Assembly: GCA_963842295.1 (NCBI GenBank)
Contig: CAWJFY010000006.1
Span: 1 to 64,000 of the forward strand
Direction of reading: 5' to 3'
Length of the DNA: 64,000 nt
From: JAJNBA01 sp963842295
GTDB taxonomy: Bacteria > Actinomycetota > UBA4738 > HRBIN12
Shown: one piece after another, positions 1 through 8,942 of the stretch
Layout of the letters: every line of letters starts with the position of its first letter
How positions within the stretch are numbered: position 1 is the first letter of the stretch
Made by a program: the position numbers and the translations under genes
The notes under the pieces: generated by a model
Told to the model about the DNA's origin: nothing
Database searches by the model: none
Seen by the model: the letters and a program-made list of their open reading frames with translations, nothing else

Positions 1-311
1 CGTCTGCTGTTGCGGACCAGGACCGTCAGCCCGAACGCGATCAGGGCGGCCGGCCAGATCACGTTCCAGGCCGACGTCTCGAGCACGTCGTTCGTGACGA
101 GGAGGAGCAGCACGCCGACGGCGATGAGGAGCACCGGTCCGAGGAGCGAGACCGGTCGCTCGGCGAGGTTCACGAGCCCGAAGCCGACGATGACGGCCGG
201 CCACCAGTCGCCGATGACTTGGCCGGCGTCGAGTACGTCTGCGCGATCGAGCAGGAAGAGCACGCCGATCGCGACCAGGGTCGCACCCATGACCACCCGG
301 TCCCATCTCAT
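1..311 (-). CDS. LiaI/LiaF-like membrane protein, partial
   Basis: Partial gene running off the left edge. The minus-strand frame opens with ATG at 309-311 and stays open to base 1 (about 103 codons). The visible residues make several short hydrophobic helices (for example VVMGATLVAIGVLFLL and AVIVGFGLVNLAE) linked by turns with DWWP and NVIWP. This is the layout of the LiaI/LiaF-type transmembrane region (DUF5668) found at the N-terminus of cell-envelope stress proteins. No soluble domain is visible because the C-terminus lies outside the window. The plus-strand reading of the same bases is an arginine-rich shadow. The family is inferred from hydrophobicity pattern and turn motifs only; another small multi-helix membrane protein is possible. 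Confidence 0.6.
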   Translation of the reverse strand, partial: MRWDRVVMGATLVAIGVLFLLDRADVLDAGQVIGDWWPAVIVGFGLVNLAERPVSLLGPVLLIAVGVLLLLVTNDVLETSAWNVIWPAALIAFGLTVLVRNSR

Positions 312-510
312 CGTGGAGAAGCGTCTCCGCTGGGATCGACGCGGTCAAATCGCCTGCGACGTGCTATGACCGGCGAGGCGGGAGAGGAGGGACCATGACG
401 GGCATCGCTGACATCCCATCGTTGGATCTTCAGCAACTGAACGGAGACTGGGTGTCGCTCGGGCGGGATCGGTCGAAAGGGTCGCGCAACTGATCTCCGA
501 TCCGGAGCGG

Positions 511-1605
<1,095 letters not shown>

Positions 1606-1713
1606 CGGCGCCGAGCTCGCCCGCGGATGGCGGAGTGTGGGCGACGTCCGAACCAACGAGGTCTAGGCTCGACGCGTCCTGACGGATCGGGCAGCTAGCC
1701 GGGAGCCGGTGGC

Positions 1714-4506
1714 ATGGGAGCGTCGCCCCAGGAGATCCTCGGTCGTGATGCCGAGCTCGCCGAGATCGAACGCTTCATCGGGTCGGCGGCCGATGGTCCG
1801 TCGACCTTGATCCTCGAAGGCGCTGCCGGGATTGGCAAGACGACACTGTGGGATGCGGGTGCCGCGCTCGCCTCCCAGGCGGGTCATCGGGTGCTCTCGT
1901 GTCGACCCGTCGAAGCAGAGGCGCGGCTCTCGTACACGGCTCTCGGCGATCTGCTCGATCTCGAGCTTCCCTCGCTGCCCGCGCCGCAGGAGCGGGCCCT
2001 CGACGCGGCCCTCCTCCGCGACGGATCCGAGGGACCTCCACCCGATCGGCGTGCGGTTTCCCTCGCGATGCTGGGCGTGCTCCGCGCGCTCGCCTCCTCC
2101 GGTCCGGTGACGGTCGCGATCGACGACATCCAGTGGCTGGATGCGCCCTCCGCCCGGGTGCTGTCGTTCGCCGCTCGTCGTCTCCGCGACGAACCGATCC
2201 TGTTCCTCCTGGCCTTACGGTCGGGGCACGACATCGAACCGCTCGGCCTACGGGACGTGACGACGTCGACCAGGCGGCTCGCGGTTCTCCCGCTCCGCGA
2301 GGAGACGACGATCCGTCTGCTGCGAGACCGGATCGGAGATGACCTGGCCCATCCCGTTCTGCTCCGGCTGCACAAGGTGTCTCGGGGGAACCCATTCTTC
2401 GCGCTGGAGATCGCCCGCTCGCTCGTGGATCGGGCGGTCCCCTCGGCGCCGGGGGAGCCGCTGCCCGTCCCCGACGACCTGCAGCAGTTGCTGCGCGCCC
2501 GTCTGGGCAACCTCCCGTCCGATGCCATCGACGTGCTCGTCGTCGTCGCCGCGGCGACCCGGCCCACGATCGATCTCGTGCGGGGATCAGCTCGTGACCG
2601 GGATCGCGCGCTCGCCGGGATCGCGAAGGCGGAGGAGGCGGACATCGTTCGCGTCGACGGCGAGCGGATCGACTTCACCCATCCGCTTCTGGGGTCGACG
2701 GTCTACTCGGCGGCGTCGACGGAGACGCGACGTCGGGTCCATGGCCGCCTGGCCGAGCTCGTCGTCGACCCGGAAGAGCGGGCGCGGCATCTGGCGCTCG
2801 CGGCGCCCGGTGCAGATGCTGCCGTCGCGGACGCGCTCGACACCGCCGCCCGACATGCGTCCGCGCGAGGAGCCGCGGACGCGGCCGCCGAGCTGGCCGA
2901 ACTGGCGCGGAAGCTCACGCCGTCCGGGAACGGTCAGGCCGAGCTGAAGCGGAGCGTCGAGGCCGCCGTCTATCACTTCGATGCGGGCGACGCGATGCGC
3001 GCGTTCGCGTTGCTGGAGGAGGCCATCGCCGGCGGGAGTCCCGGCCACGAACGAGCCATGATCATCTTCCAGCTCGCCGCGATCAGCTGGCTGGATCTCG
3101 GACGCGTCGAGTCGCTCTGCGAGCAAGCGCTCGAGGAAGCGGAGGGTGACCCACGGCTCTCCGCGTCGATCCTCGAACACCTGGCCTGGGTGGGCATCTA
3201 CCGCGGCGATCTCGGATATGCCGCCGAGCATGCGAAGGCGGCGCTCGAACGCGCCGAGCGCATGGACGACCTCTCGATCCGAGCCGATGTCGTGGCCACC
3301 TTCGGGATGGTCGAGTTCCTGCAAGGCCGTCCCGCCGACGACAGCATGTCGGAGGCTCTGGGTTGGCAGGAGCAAGCGATGGCCGAGGTGTCGGCGAGCG
3401 AGGCCGCCGCGTACACGCCGGCATCAGCGAACTACGGCCTCCAGCTCCTCTGGGCGGGGCGCCTCGATGAGGCCCGCGATCTCCTCCAGCGCGAGCTCGC
3501 CCTCTTCGAGGCACGCGGGCGGTACCTGGTCCGCGACGAGTTCCTCTCGTACCTGGCCGAGGTGGAGTGCCGTGCCGGGAACTGGGAGGCCGCCACACGG
3601 CACGCCGAGGAGGCCTACGAGATCGACGTCGAGTCGGGCCGGATCTGGGGGCGGGGTCACACCCTGTTCCCGAAGTCGTTGATAGAGGCGCATATCGGAG
3701 ACGCGGCGGCTCGCGCGGACGCCGAGGAGGGGCTGCGCCTGTGTGAGTTGAACGGCGATCCGTTCAACGGGAGCTGCAACGGGGCGGTCCTCGGGTTCCT
3801 CGAGCTCTCGCTCTCGAACCCGGCCGCCGCGATCGAGCGACTCGATCCGGTCCTCGCGTTCCTCGACCAGTTGGGAGCCGCGGAGCCGGGCATCATCCCG
3901 TGCGTTCCCGACGCGATCGAGGCGCTCGTGGCGTTGGGCGACCTGGAGAGGGCGGATGAGCTCCTGGCGGTTCACGAAGAGAAGGGTCGAGCGATGGATC
4001 GACCCTGGGCGTTGGCGACGGCGGGCCGGTGCCATGGACTGATCACGGCCTCCCGAGGCGATCGGTCGGCATCGATGGATGCGTTCGAACGAGCCATCGG
4101 AAACCACGCCCGGATCGAGATGCCTTTCGAGCTCGGGAGAACGCTCCTCGCCCTCGGCGAGGTGCAGCGTCGCTTCAAGCGGCGGCGTGCGGCGGGCGAA
4201 TCTATGCGAGCAGCGCTCGAGACGTTCCGGACGCTCGGGGCGCCGCTGTGGGCGACGAAAGCGGAGGAAGCTCTCGCGAGGATCGGTGCCCGCGCATCAC
4301 CCGGCGAGCTCACCCCGACCGAGCAGCGGGTCGCCGAGCTGGTGGCCGATGGCCGCACGAACCGGGAGGTGGCCGACGCCCTGTTCGTGAGCGTGAAGAC
4401 CGTCGAGGCCAACCTCTCGCGGATCTTCCAGAAGCTCGGGATCACGTCGCGGCGCGAGCTCAGGACACGTCAAGCGTCATCTGGGGGTTCAGCTCCTCAG
4501 ACATAG
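1714..4506 (+). CDS. LuxR-family transcriptional regulator with AAA/TPR domains (LAL/MalT type)
   Basis: Large ATP-binding LuxR regulator of 930 residues, the usual length for the LAL class. It begins with an ORC/AAA-like module: Walker A GAAGIGKTT at about residues 36-44 and Walker B VAIDDIQWLD near 133-142. A long alpha-helical TPR-like middle follows (about 330-850). A C-terminal LuxR helix-turn-helix (about 868-925) has the hallmark LTPTEQRVAELVADGRTNRE and TVEANLSRIFQKLGI. Such proteins bind an inducer through the TPR region and activate promoters in an ATP-dependent manner; the inducer is unknown here. ATG at 1714 follows a weak ggag site, and a TAGGCT -10 lies at 1663-1668. It is monocistronic with no metabolic genes beside it, so its regulon cannot be guessed. 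Confidence 0.9.
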   Translation: MGASPQEILGRDAELAEIERFIGSAADGPSTLILEGAAGIGKTTLWDAGAALASQAGHRVLSCRPVEAEARLSYTALGDLLDLELPSLPAPQERALDAALLRDGSEGPPPDRRAVSLAMLGVLRALASSGPVTVAIDDIQWLDAPSARVLSFAARRLRDEPILFLLALRSGHDIEPLGLRDVTTSTRRLAVLPLREETTIRLLRDRIGDDLAHPVLLRLHKVSRGNPFFALEIARSLVDRAVPSAPGEPLPVPDDLQQLLRARLGNLPSDAIDVLVVVAAATRPTIDLVRGSARDRDRALAGIAKAEEADIVRVDGERIDFTHPLLGSTVYSAASTETRRRVHGRLAELVVDPEERARHLALAAPGADAAVADALDTAARHASARGAADAAAELAELARKLTPSGNGQAELKRSVEAAVYHFDAGDAMRAFALLEEAIAGGSPGHERAMIIFQLAAISWLDLGRVESLCEQALEEAEGDPRLSASILEHLAWVGIYRGDLGYAAEHAKAALERAERMDDLSIRADVVATFGMVEFLQGRPADDSMSEALGWQEQAMAEVSASEAAAYTPASANYGLQLLWAGRLDEARDLLQRELALFEARGRYLVRDEFLSYLAEVECRAGNWEAATRHAEEAYEIDVESGRIWGRGHTLFPKSLIEAHIGDAAARADAEEGLRLCELNGDPFNGSCNGAVLGFLELSLSNPAAAIERLDPVLAFLDQLGAAEPGIIPCVPDAIEALVALGDLERADELLAVHEEKGRAMDRPWALATAGRCHGLITASRGDRSASMDAFERAIGNHARIEMPFELGRTLLALGEVQRRFKRRRAAGESMRAALETFRTLGAPLWATKAEEALARIGARASPGELTPTEQRVAELVADGRTNREVADALFVSVKTVEANLSRIFQKLGITSRRELRTRQASSGGSAPQT

Positions 4507-4593
4507 GGTCGTTCCCCGATTCCGCGCGCCAACTACCCGCCTAGCGTCCTCACCAGCGCATCCACGGGGGATGTGAGGGAAGGAGGCGGAAGG

Positions 4594-4878
4594 ATGAGCA
4601 CGCAGACGCAGACGATCCGCGTACGGATCCTCCCCGGAGTCAGGATGTGGCAGGCCCTGGTCGTCGCGGCGGCGATCGTGCTGAGCCTCCTCATCGGCGT
4701 TATGATCGGCAGGTCGGACGCACCCGCCATCGCCGAGGAAACGATCGGTTCCCGGGACCTCAGCTCCTACGCCTGCACGGGCCACGTCCCGAACCCAGCG
4801 TGCCTGCGGTTTTCCGAGACCGGGTACGTCAACACGGGCCACGTTCCTCCGGGCGGGTCCTCCGCGTACGACCGATAG
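4594..4878 (+). CDS. Small single-pass membrane protein of unknown function
   Basis: A 94-residue protein not recognised as a known family. ATG at 4594 is chosen because GGAGG at 4582-4586 lies seven bases upstream; a GTG at 4573 would precede that site. A TAGCGT -10 box lies at 4542-4547. The protein has a basic N-terminus, one hydrophobic helix (about residues 18-38, ALVVAAAIVLSLLIGVMIG), and an extracytoplasmic tail with two Cys residues and the segment TGHVP twice. Topology suggests a small secreted or membrane-anchored peptide whose tail may form a disulfide. Function unknown. Confidence 0.6.
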   Translation: MSTQTQTIRVRILPGVRMWQALVVAAAIVLSLLIGVMIGRSDAPAIAEETIGSRDLSSYACTGHVPNPACLRFSETGYVNTGHVPPGGSSAYDR

Positions 4879-4910
4879 GGGCCGGCGAAGTGCGTCGGCG
4901 TAGAACTCGC

Positions 4911-5578
4911 TCATCGGGAACCGGTGCGTGCTCGAGCCGGACGCGGCACGGTGGCCGTGAAGTCCGCGGTCGATCCGACCACCTCGACCTCGACCGTCTC
5001 GAACGACTCCTCCAGGATCCGGCGGAGCCCGTCGGCGGTGTCCCCGAGGTTGTCGAAGTCGCCCAGCCGGTTGGCTCCGCGAAGGAAGGCGCGAGCCTGT
5101 GGTCGGTGTCGTTCCTCGAGGCCCAGGACGGTGCCGCCGAACAGCACACCATCGGGTGTGAGGACGTCGGCGATGTTCCGGATCGCCACGGCCTTGTTCG
5201 ACTGCGGTCCCCGCAGGCAGTGGAGCACGTAGCTCAGCGCCGCCGAGTCGAACTTCCCCTCGACCGCAGGGGCTTCATCACGTCCGCCTCGACGGTGATC
5301 GGGTGCATCGCCGCGAGCCTGCGGGACGCCTTCCTGAGCACGTTCGGGTTCGGATCGAGCAGGGTGATCTCGGTCCCGTCCGGCGGGGCGGCCTTCTCCA
5401 GGAAGTAGCCCGTGCCGGGGCCGACGTCCAGGTGCCGGCGTCCCACGAGCCGGCGATAGCGCTCGACGGCGGGCGGGACCGGGACCTTCCAGACCGCGCG
5501 GGTCATGAACCCGATCACCCACGGGTCGTAGATCGCGAGGAGGAAGCGGTTGTAGCCTCGCTGGCCCTTGTACGAAGG
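4911..5578 (-). pseudogene. Class I SAM-dependent methyltransferase, frame-broken
   Basis: The methyltransferase is split between two minus-strand frames. The upstream part reads GYNRFLLAIYDPWVIGFM, continues through ERYRRLVGRRHLDVGPGTGYFLEKA (SAM-binding motif I, D-x-GxGxG) and LLDPNPNVL (motif II), and ends near 5270. From there the other frame continues with FDSAALSYVLHCL, DVLTPDGVLFGGTVLG and a normal C-terminus ending at 4911. One missing base near 5262-5271 (ccgcagggg on the plus strand) rejoins them. No good start codon is left in the first frame: a GTG at 5518 is internal, and a TGA lies just before the family's conserved N-terminal region. The intact gene would make a small-molecule methyltransferase of about 215-220 residues. 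Either a genuine pseudogene or an assembly indel. Confidence 0.6.
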
Positions 5579-5599
5579 ATCGTTCGATCCATCTCACTA

Positions 5600-5980
5600 T
5601 CTCAGCGAGAACCATATCCGCCTTCCAGAGGCCCGTGCTGAGGTACTTCATCCCGGAGTCGGCGATCACGGTGCCGATCGTCTCGCCCGCATGGCGCTCG
5701 CGCAAGAGCCGCTCAGCCTCCACGAGGCAGGCGCCACCGGACCGAAGATCCTCTCTTCGCGCGCTAGGCGCCGCGCTCCATCGATCGCCTCGGCGTCCTC
5801 GATCATCCGCAGCGCGATCCGGTCCATCTTCGAGCCGCCGGGGTTGAGGTACTCGAGCTTGGCGAGGACGCGGCCGGGAAGCCCGCGCGTGACGCGCCCA
5901 AGCTCGACGAGCGGCGTGCCGCCGATCGCGGACCGACGTTCCTGCTTCCGAACGTGAGAGCGGGCCTGGTCGGCGGACAT
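5600..5980 (-). pseudogene. Cysteine synthase / cystathionine beta-synthase remnant with internal deletion
   Basis: ATG at 5980 starts MSADQARSHVRKQERR followed by IGGTPLVELGRVTRGLPG and LAKLEYLNPGGSKMDRIAL, the N-terminal fold of PLP-dependent cysteine synthases. Around 5750-5775 homology stops. In another frame the typical C-terminal end appears: SGGACLVEAERLLRER and TIGTVIADSGMKYLSTGLW. About 200 residues of the middle of the protein are gone. The PLP lysine motif, normally GGSVKDR, reads GGSKMDR, so the lysine is displaced. The promoter box TAGGCT (5988-5993) seven bases before the ATG is still in place. The product cannot be a working beta-replacement enzyme. Family assignment rests on these motifs. 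Confidence 0.7.
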
Positions 5981-5987
5981 CTCGCGC

Positions 5988-5993
5988 AGCCTA
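5988..5993 (-). promoter_or_regulatory. -10 box of leaderless promoter for the cysteine synthase remnant
   Basis: On the minus strand TAGGCT is followed by exactly seven bases and the ATG at 5980, matching the TAnnnT-N6/7-start arrangement seen at other genes in this window. Confidence 0.45.
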
Positions 5994-6076
5994 GTTGGCT
6001 GTCAGTGAACACCAGGGCGGACTCGTGCCTCTCTATCGTTGGCGGGGTCCGTGACACGAGGTCGTCTCAGGGGAAC

Positions 6077-6097
6077 TGATAACGATTCTGTTATCAT
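6077..6097 (+). promoter_or_regulatory. Palindromic operator overlapping the -10 box of the XRE gene
   Basis: TGATAAC (6077-6083) and GTTATCA (6090-6096) form a perfect 7-bp inverted repeat around six bases. The right arm overlaps TATCAT (6092-6097), a good -10 box seven bases before the GTG at 6105. This geometry fits autorepression by the XRE protein encoded immediately downstream. Repressor identity is inferred. Confidence 0.6.
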
Positions 6098-6104
6098 CTG
6101 CGGT

Positions 6105-6422
6105 GTGAGAGCGGGGACGATCCTCCGGGAGGCCCGGCAACGGGCCGGGCTCACCCAGCGCGAGCTCGCGCGTGCGGCGGGTGTCCCTCAGCCGGCGGTC
6201 TCCAGGATCGAGCGCGATCACGTGTCGCCGCGCCTCGACACGCTCGACGTCCTCCTCCGCGGGTGTGGCCTGGCCCTCGACCTCGTGGAGCGACCCGGTC
6301 TCGGCGTGGACCGGACGTTGATCCGGGAGCGGCTGCGTCTTTCGCCGATCGAGCGCGTGCGGCTGACCGCCCGGGAATGGAACCGCACGCGAGGGCTGCG
6401 TCGTCGAGGAAACGACGTTTGA
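6105..6422 (+). CDS. XRE-family helix-turn-helix regulator (antitoxin-like)
   Basis: A 105-residue protein. GTG at 6105 is chosen because TATCAT lies seven bases upstream (leaderless start) and the HTH begins immediately: VRAGTILREARQRAGLTQRELARAAGVPQPAVSRIERDHV. The canonical XRE fold occupies residues 3-60 with the recognition helix QPAVSRIERD. A short basic C-terminal extension (to residue 105) has no known domain. The stop overlaps the next gene by four bases (TTGA), so the two are translationally coupled. The operator overlapping its own promoter and the coupled nucleotidyltransferase give it the organisation of an antitoxin-like repressor; that role is inference. Confidence 0.8.
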   Translation: MRAGTILREARQRAGLTQRELARAAGVPQPAVSRIERDHVSPRLDTLDVLLRGCGLALDLVERPGLGVDRTLIRERLRLSPIERVRLTAREWNRTRGLRRRGNDV

Positions 6423-6910
6423 GCGAACCCGACTTCGACCCCATCGCCGGTCTCGAGGCGCTCGTCGAGCACGGCGTACGGTTCGTGCTGATCGGGGGCT
6501 ACGCGGCGGCGCTCCGCGGCTCGCCGATGATGACCGGCGACGTCGATATCTGCCCGGCTCGCGACCGCGCGAACCTCGATCGGTTGGCCGCGGCCCTCCA
6601 GAGCCTGCGCGCACGCCTCCGTGGCGCATCCCCCGACGTCCCGTTCCTGCTCGACGGCCGGACACTCGAGGAGGGCGACCACTTCACGTTCGCGACCGAC
6701 GCGGGTCCGATGGACTGCCTCGGCACGCCGGCCGGGACCGATGGATTCCTGGACATCGATGCGTCGGCCACCGATGAGGACCTGGACGGGCTCGTCGTCC
6801 GCGTGGCCTCGCTCGATGACTTGATCCGCATGAAGCGCGCCGCCGATCGGCCGCAGGATCGGATCGCGGTCGAGTGGCTCTCGGCGCTCCGCGACGAGCT
6901 CGACAGCTGA
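6419..6910 (+). CDS. MNT/AbiEii-like nucleotidyltransferase (possible toxin or modifier)
   Basis: A 163-residue protein starting at TTG 6419, overlapping the XRE stop. The N-terminus shows the minimal nucleotidyltransferase core: IGGYAAALRGSP (GG-type motif) followed by TGDVDICPARD, giving the paired metal-binding acids DxD. The C-terminal half has VRVASLDDLIRMKRAADRPQDR, typical of AbiEii/DUF6036-type nucleotidyltransferases. Such enzymes transfer nucleotides to tRNA ends, proteins or small molecules and are toxins in several toxin-antitoxin or abortive-infection systems. The coupled XRE gene and shared operator support a two-gene module. Whether it is toxic, or an antibiotic-nucleotidylating enzyme, cannot be read from sequence. 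Confidence 0.75.
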   Translation: MSEPDFDPIAGLEALVEHGVRFVLIGGYAAALRGSPMMTGDVDICPARDRANLDRLAAALQSLRARLRGASPDVPFLLDGRTLEEGDHFTFATDAGPMDCLGTPAGTDGFLDIDASATDEDLDGLVVRVASLDDLIRMKRAADRPQDRIAVEWLSALRDELDS

Positions 6911-6991
6911 CTCTCCGCCTTCGATCGGCCCGCCCGAGTTCCAAGTACTGCGATTGTGCGGCTCCGGCCGCTCGGCTACGGTGCTGACGCG

Positions 6992-7297
6992 ATGTGGTAC
7001 CGGGTCGACGTGCTTCTGCGGGCCGACGTGGATGACGACGGCCTGCACGAGATCGCGGTACTCGCCAACACGTACGCGATCCTCGACGGCGTGGAGGCAG
7101 CTCGCGAGACCGACGGCGGGGACTGTCGATTCCTGTCTCGGGTCGATGCCCCCAGCGCCGAAGCGGCGCTCGGCTCCCTGCTCACCGTCATCGCCCAGAC
7201 TTCGGGTCATGTGGGGTTGGCGGAAGAAGGGTCCCTGCGCCGTGTGACTATCGAGCGGGAGGATCCTGTCCTTCCAAGCGGTCCAGCTGACGCATGA
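6992..7297 (+). CDS. Hypothetical protein, alpha/beta small domain
   Basis: A 101-residue protein not recognised. ATG at 6992 (MWYRVDVLLRADVDDD) is preferred over a GTG at 6956 because TACGGT lies at 6977-6982, nine bases upstream. The composition is acidic with regular beta/alpha alternation (MWYRVDVLLRA, LHEIAVLANTYAILDGVEAA, AALGSLLTVIAQTS), suggesting a ferredoxin-like or ACT-like small domain. Its 3' end overlaps the convergent SnoaL-like gene by 50 bases. Coding quality is good, but no function can be assigned. Confidence 0.55.
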   Translation: MWYRVDVLLRADVDDDGLHEIAVLANTYAILDGVEAARETDGGDCRFLSRVDAPSAEAALGSLLTVIAQTSGHVGLAEEGSLRRVTIEREDPVLPSGPADA

Positions 7298-7694
7298 GAG
7301 TGGACGTGTCCGAGTAGTTGGTGATCGAGGCGACCTTGCCCTCCCGGATGCTCACGACCTCCACGACGTCCAGCTCGATCGATCTTCCCGTGGGTGGGAT
7401 CTCTCCCGCTTGGGTTCGCAGCGAGCCGTCGTGCGTGCCCCTCAGGGTGAACTCGCTCACCACCTGATCATCGGAAGCGATCTGGTTCGTGACGTCCTTC
7501 TTCATGTCCGAGGACGCGATGGCGAACCGCTCCATGAACCTACGGAAGCCGTCACGGCCGGTCAGCGTCTGACCGAGGGCAACCAGCCGGACCTCGACGT
7601 CATCGGTCGCCAGATCGAGGGCACCGTCGAGATCCCGATCGTTCCACAGGTCGTAGAGCTTCTTGACGATGGCAACGCTCTCCTCCGTGGACAC
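7248..7694 (-). CDS. SnoaL-like / NTF2-fold protein (ester cyclase family)
   Basis: A 148-residue single-domain protein of the NTF2 fold. It opens with a helix (ESVAIVKKLYDLWNDRDLDGALDLATDDVEVR), then LTGRDGFRRFMERF, and strands with VVSEFTLRGTHDG, IELDVVEVVSIREGKVASITNYSD; this order is typical of the SnoaL/ester cyclase group. Members include polyketide cyclases and many uncharacterised dehydratase-like or ligand-binding proteins. GTG at 7694 has GGAGG eight bases upstream, and TAGAGT further upstream can be the -10. The gene converges with and overlaps the preceding plus-strand gene. Substrate unknown. Confidence 0.8.
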   Translation of the reverse strand: MSTEESVAIVKKLYDLWNDRDLDGALDLATDDVEVRLVALGQTLTGRDGFRRFMERFAIASSDMKKDVTNQIASDDQVVSEFTLRGTHDGSLRTQAGEIPPTGRSIELDVVEVVSIREGKVASITNYSDTSTLMRQLDRLEGQDPPAR

Positions 7695-7909
7695 GTCATC
7701 GCCTCCTTCGCCCGAACTCTAGAGCCGATCCGGCGAACACGATCGCCGCGCGGCGAGCGTCCCCGCTGATCCCTCGAGTCCTCCTTCGCGACGTAGACCG
7801 TGCCGCTTGCGGAGCGTAGATGGTTGTCGGTAGGATGGGGGACGCTCAGCGTAGGCCCAAGAGGAGGATCACCGTACGGTGCGAGGGTAGAGCGCGAGGC
7901 TCGTAGGGG

Positions 7910-7938
7910 TTGTTCTTCTCTGCGGTGTTCGGGATAGT
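7910..7938 (+). promoter_or_regulatory. Putative sigma-70-type promoter
   Basis: TTGTTC (7910-7915) and GATAGT (7933-7938) are separated by 17 bases and lie about 28 bases before the small gene at 7966. Sequence match only. Confidence 0.35.
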
Positions 7939-7965
7939 CCGGACAGGACCGGCAAGGAGGTCAGG

Positions 7966-8109
7966 ATGAACATCGGCGAGCAACGTCGGACCATCTACAT
8001 CGAGCCGATCGAAGAGCCCGAGGCCTGGCCGATCGAAGAGCCTTCTCCGGCGCTCGATCCGGCTCCCGCCGAGCCACAGCCTGCCGGCCCGCCGGACCCA
8101 GCTGGGTAG
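7966..8109 (+). CDS. Small proline/glutamate-rich protein
   Basis: A 47-residue ORF (7966-8109) with an excellent ribosome site (AAGGAGG ending six bases before ATG). It starts MNIGEQRRTIYIEPIEEP and continues as an acidic Pro-rich tail with PIEEP twice and AP/PA repeats. The stop is nine bases before the next ATG, so it is the first gene of a two-gene unit. Tryptophan occurs once and there is no membrane helix. Likely an intrinsically disordered small protein; function unknown. Support comes from the ribosome site, codon-position GC pattern and operon position. Confidence 0.5.
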   Translation: MNIGEQRRTIYIEPIEEPEAWPIEEPSPALDPAPAEPQPAGPPDPAG

Positions 8110-8117
8110 TTCGTTCG

Positions 8118-8927
8118 ATGGACGACCCGCTCGACCCGGTGCCGGACGCGATCACACCGCTCACCGGCTACCGCATGTGGCGAGTGGTCTTCGAGGGGGA
8201 CGAGCCGACGTTCCTTCCGCTGAACATGCCCACGCCCGAGTGGAACGGCGCCGCGGCCGGATGGGTCTCCGCCTCCTGTCTCCACGGCCTGCCGGCATCG
8301 ATCGGTCCCACAGGATCGCCCGTCGTTTGGCCCGGCGGGCGTCGTATCGATCGACTGGCCTTCCGGTCAGAGCATCACGTGCCGGAGGAGGCGTGCAGTT
8401 GCGGCTTCTACGCGTTGAAGGAACTCGATCCGGACCTGCTCATCCTCGCTCGTCATGGTTTCCCGATCGGCGACGCGGAGGATGGATCGGAGCAGCACGT
8501 CGTGATCGGCCGCGTGGAGCTCGCGGGAAAAGTGATCGAGCACGAGCGTGGGTACCGAGCCGAGCGCGCACGCATCGTCGAGTTGATCCCCGTCCGCGGG
8601 TCGCACGCGCCTGTGCGGGACCTCGCGACCCGACTCGGCCTCGGGCTTGCCCCGGCGGTGAGAGCGCCGCGCAGCCACGACCTGCGAGAGAGGTGGACCC
8701 TCGTTCGGGCGAGTTGGGCCGCAGCGAAGGCGTCGCCGCCGGCCCGTGATGATGGGGGGGTCTCCAGCCTCTTCTGGATCGTGGGGTTGCTCGCGTACTT
8801 CGCGGGGTACGCGGCCGCACCTTCCGACCCCTGGAGCTCGGGGTGGCGGCTCGTCTGGTTAGCGTGCCTCGTCCTGCAGGGTGCGTCGCCGTGGCTTCGG
8901 GACGTGATCCGCTCCGTGAAGAAGTAG
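8118..8927 (+). CDS. Hypothetical protein with H-x-CxCG motif and C-terminal membrane helix
   Basis: A 269-residue protein without a recognised family. The N-terminal 160 residues look globular, beginning ITPLTGYRMWRVVFEGDEP, with a conserved-looking cluster HHVPEEACSCGFYALKEL (CxCG, possible metal site). This region recurs in uncharacterised actinobacterial proteins of this type, by my recollection. Residues about 180-215 are basic, and a hydrophobic stretch LFWIVGLLAYFAGYAA near the C-terminus is followed by a second (LVWLACLVLQ). It follows the small PIEEP gene by eight bases, so the two probably form an operon. Function unknown. Confidence 0.6.
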   Translation: MDDPLDPVPDAITPLTGYRMWRVVFEGDEPTFLPLNMPTPEWNGAAAGWVSASCLHGLPASIGPTGSPVVWPGGRRIDRLAFRSEHHVPEEACSCGFYALKELDPDLLILARHGFPIGDAEDGSEQHVVIGRVELAGKVIEHERGYRAERARIVELIPVRGSHAPVRDLATRLGLGLAPAVRAPRSHDLRERWTLVRASWAAAKASPPARDDGGVSSLFWIVGLLAYFAGYAAAPSDPWSSGWRLVWLACLVLQGASPWLRDVIRSVKK

Positions 8928-8942
8928 TGATCGAGAGGCCGG

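Noticed and set aside
10..369. Plus-strand ORF at the left edge
   Set aside because: Ser/Arg/Thr-rich shadow; the minus strand reads as a membrane protein.
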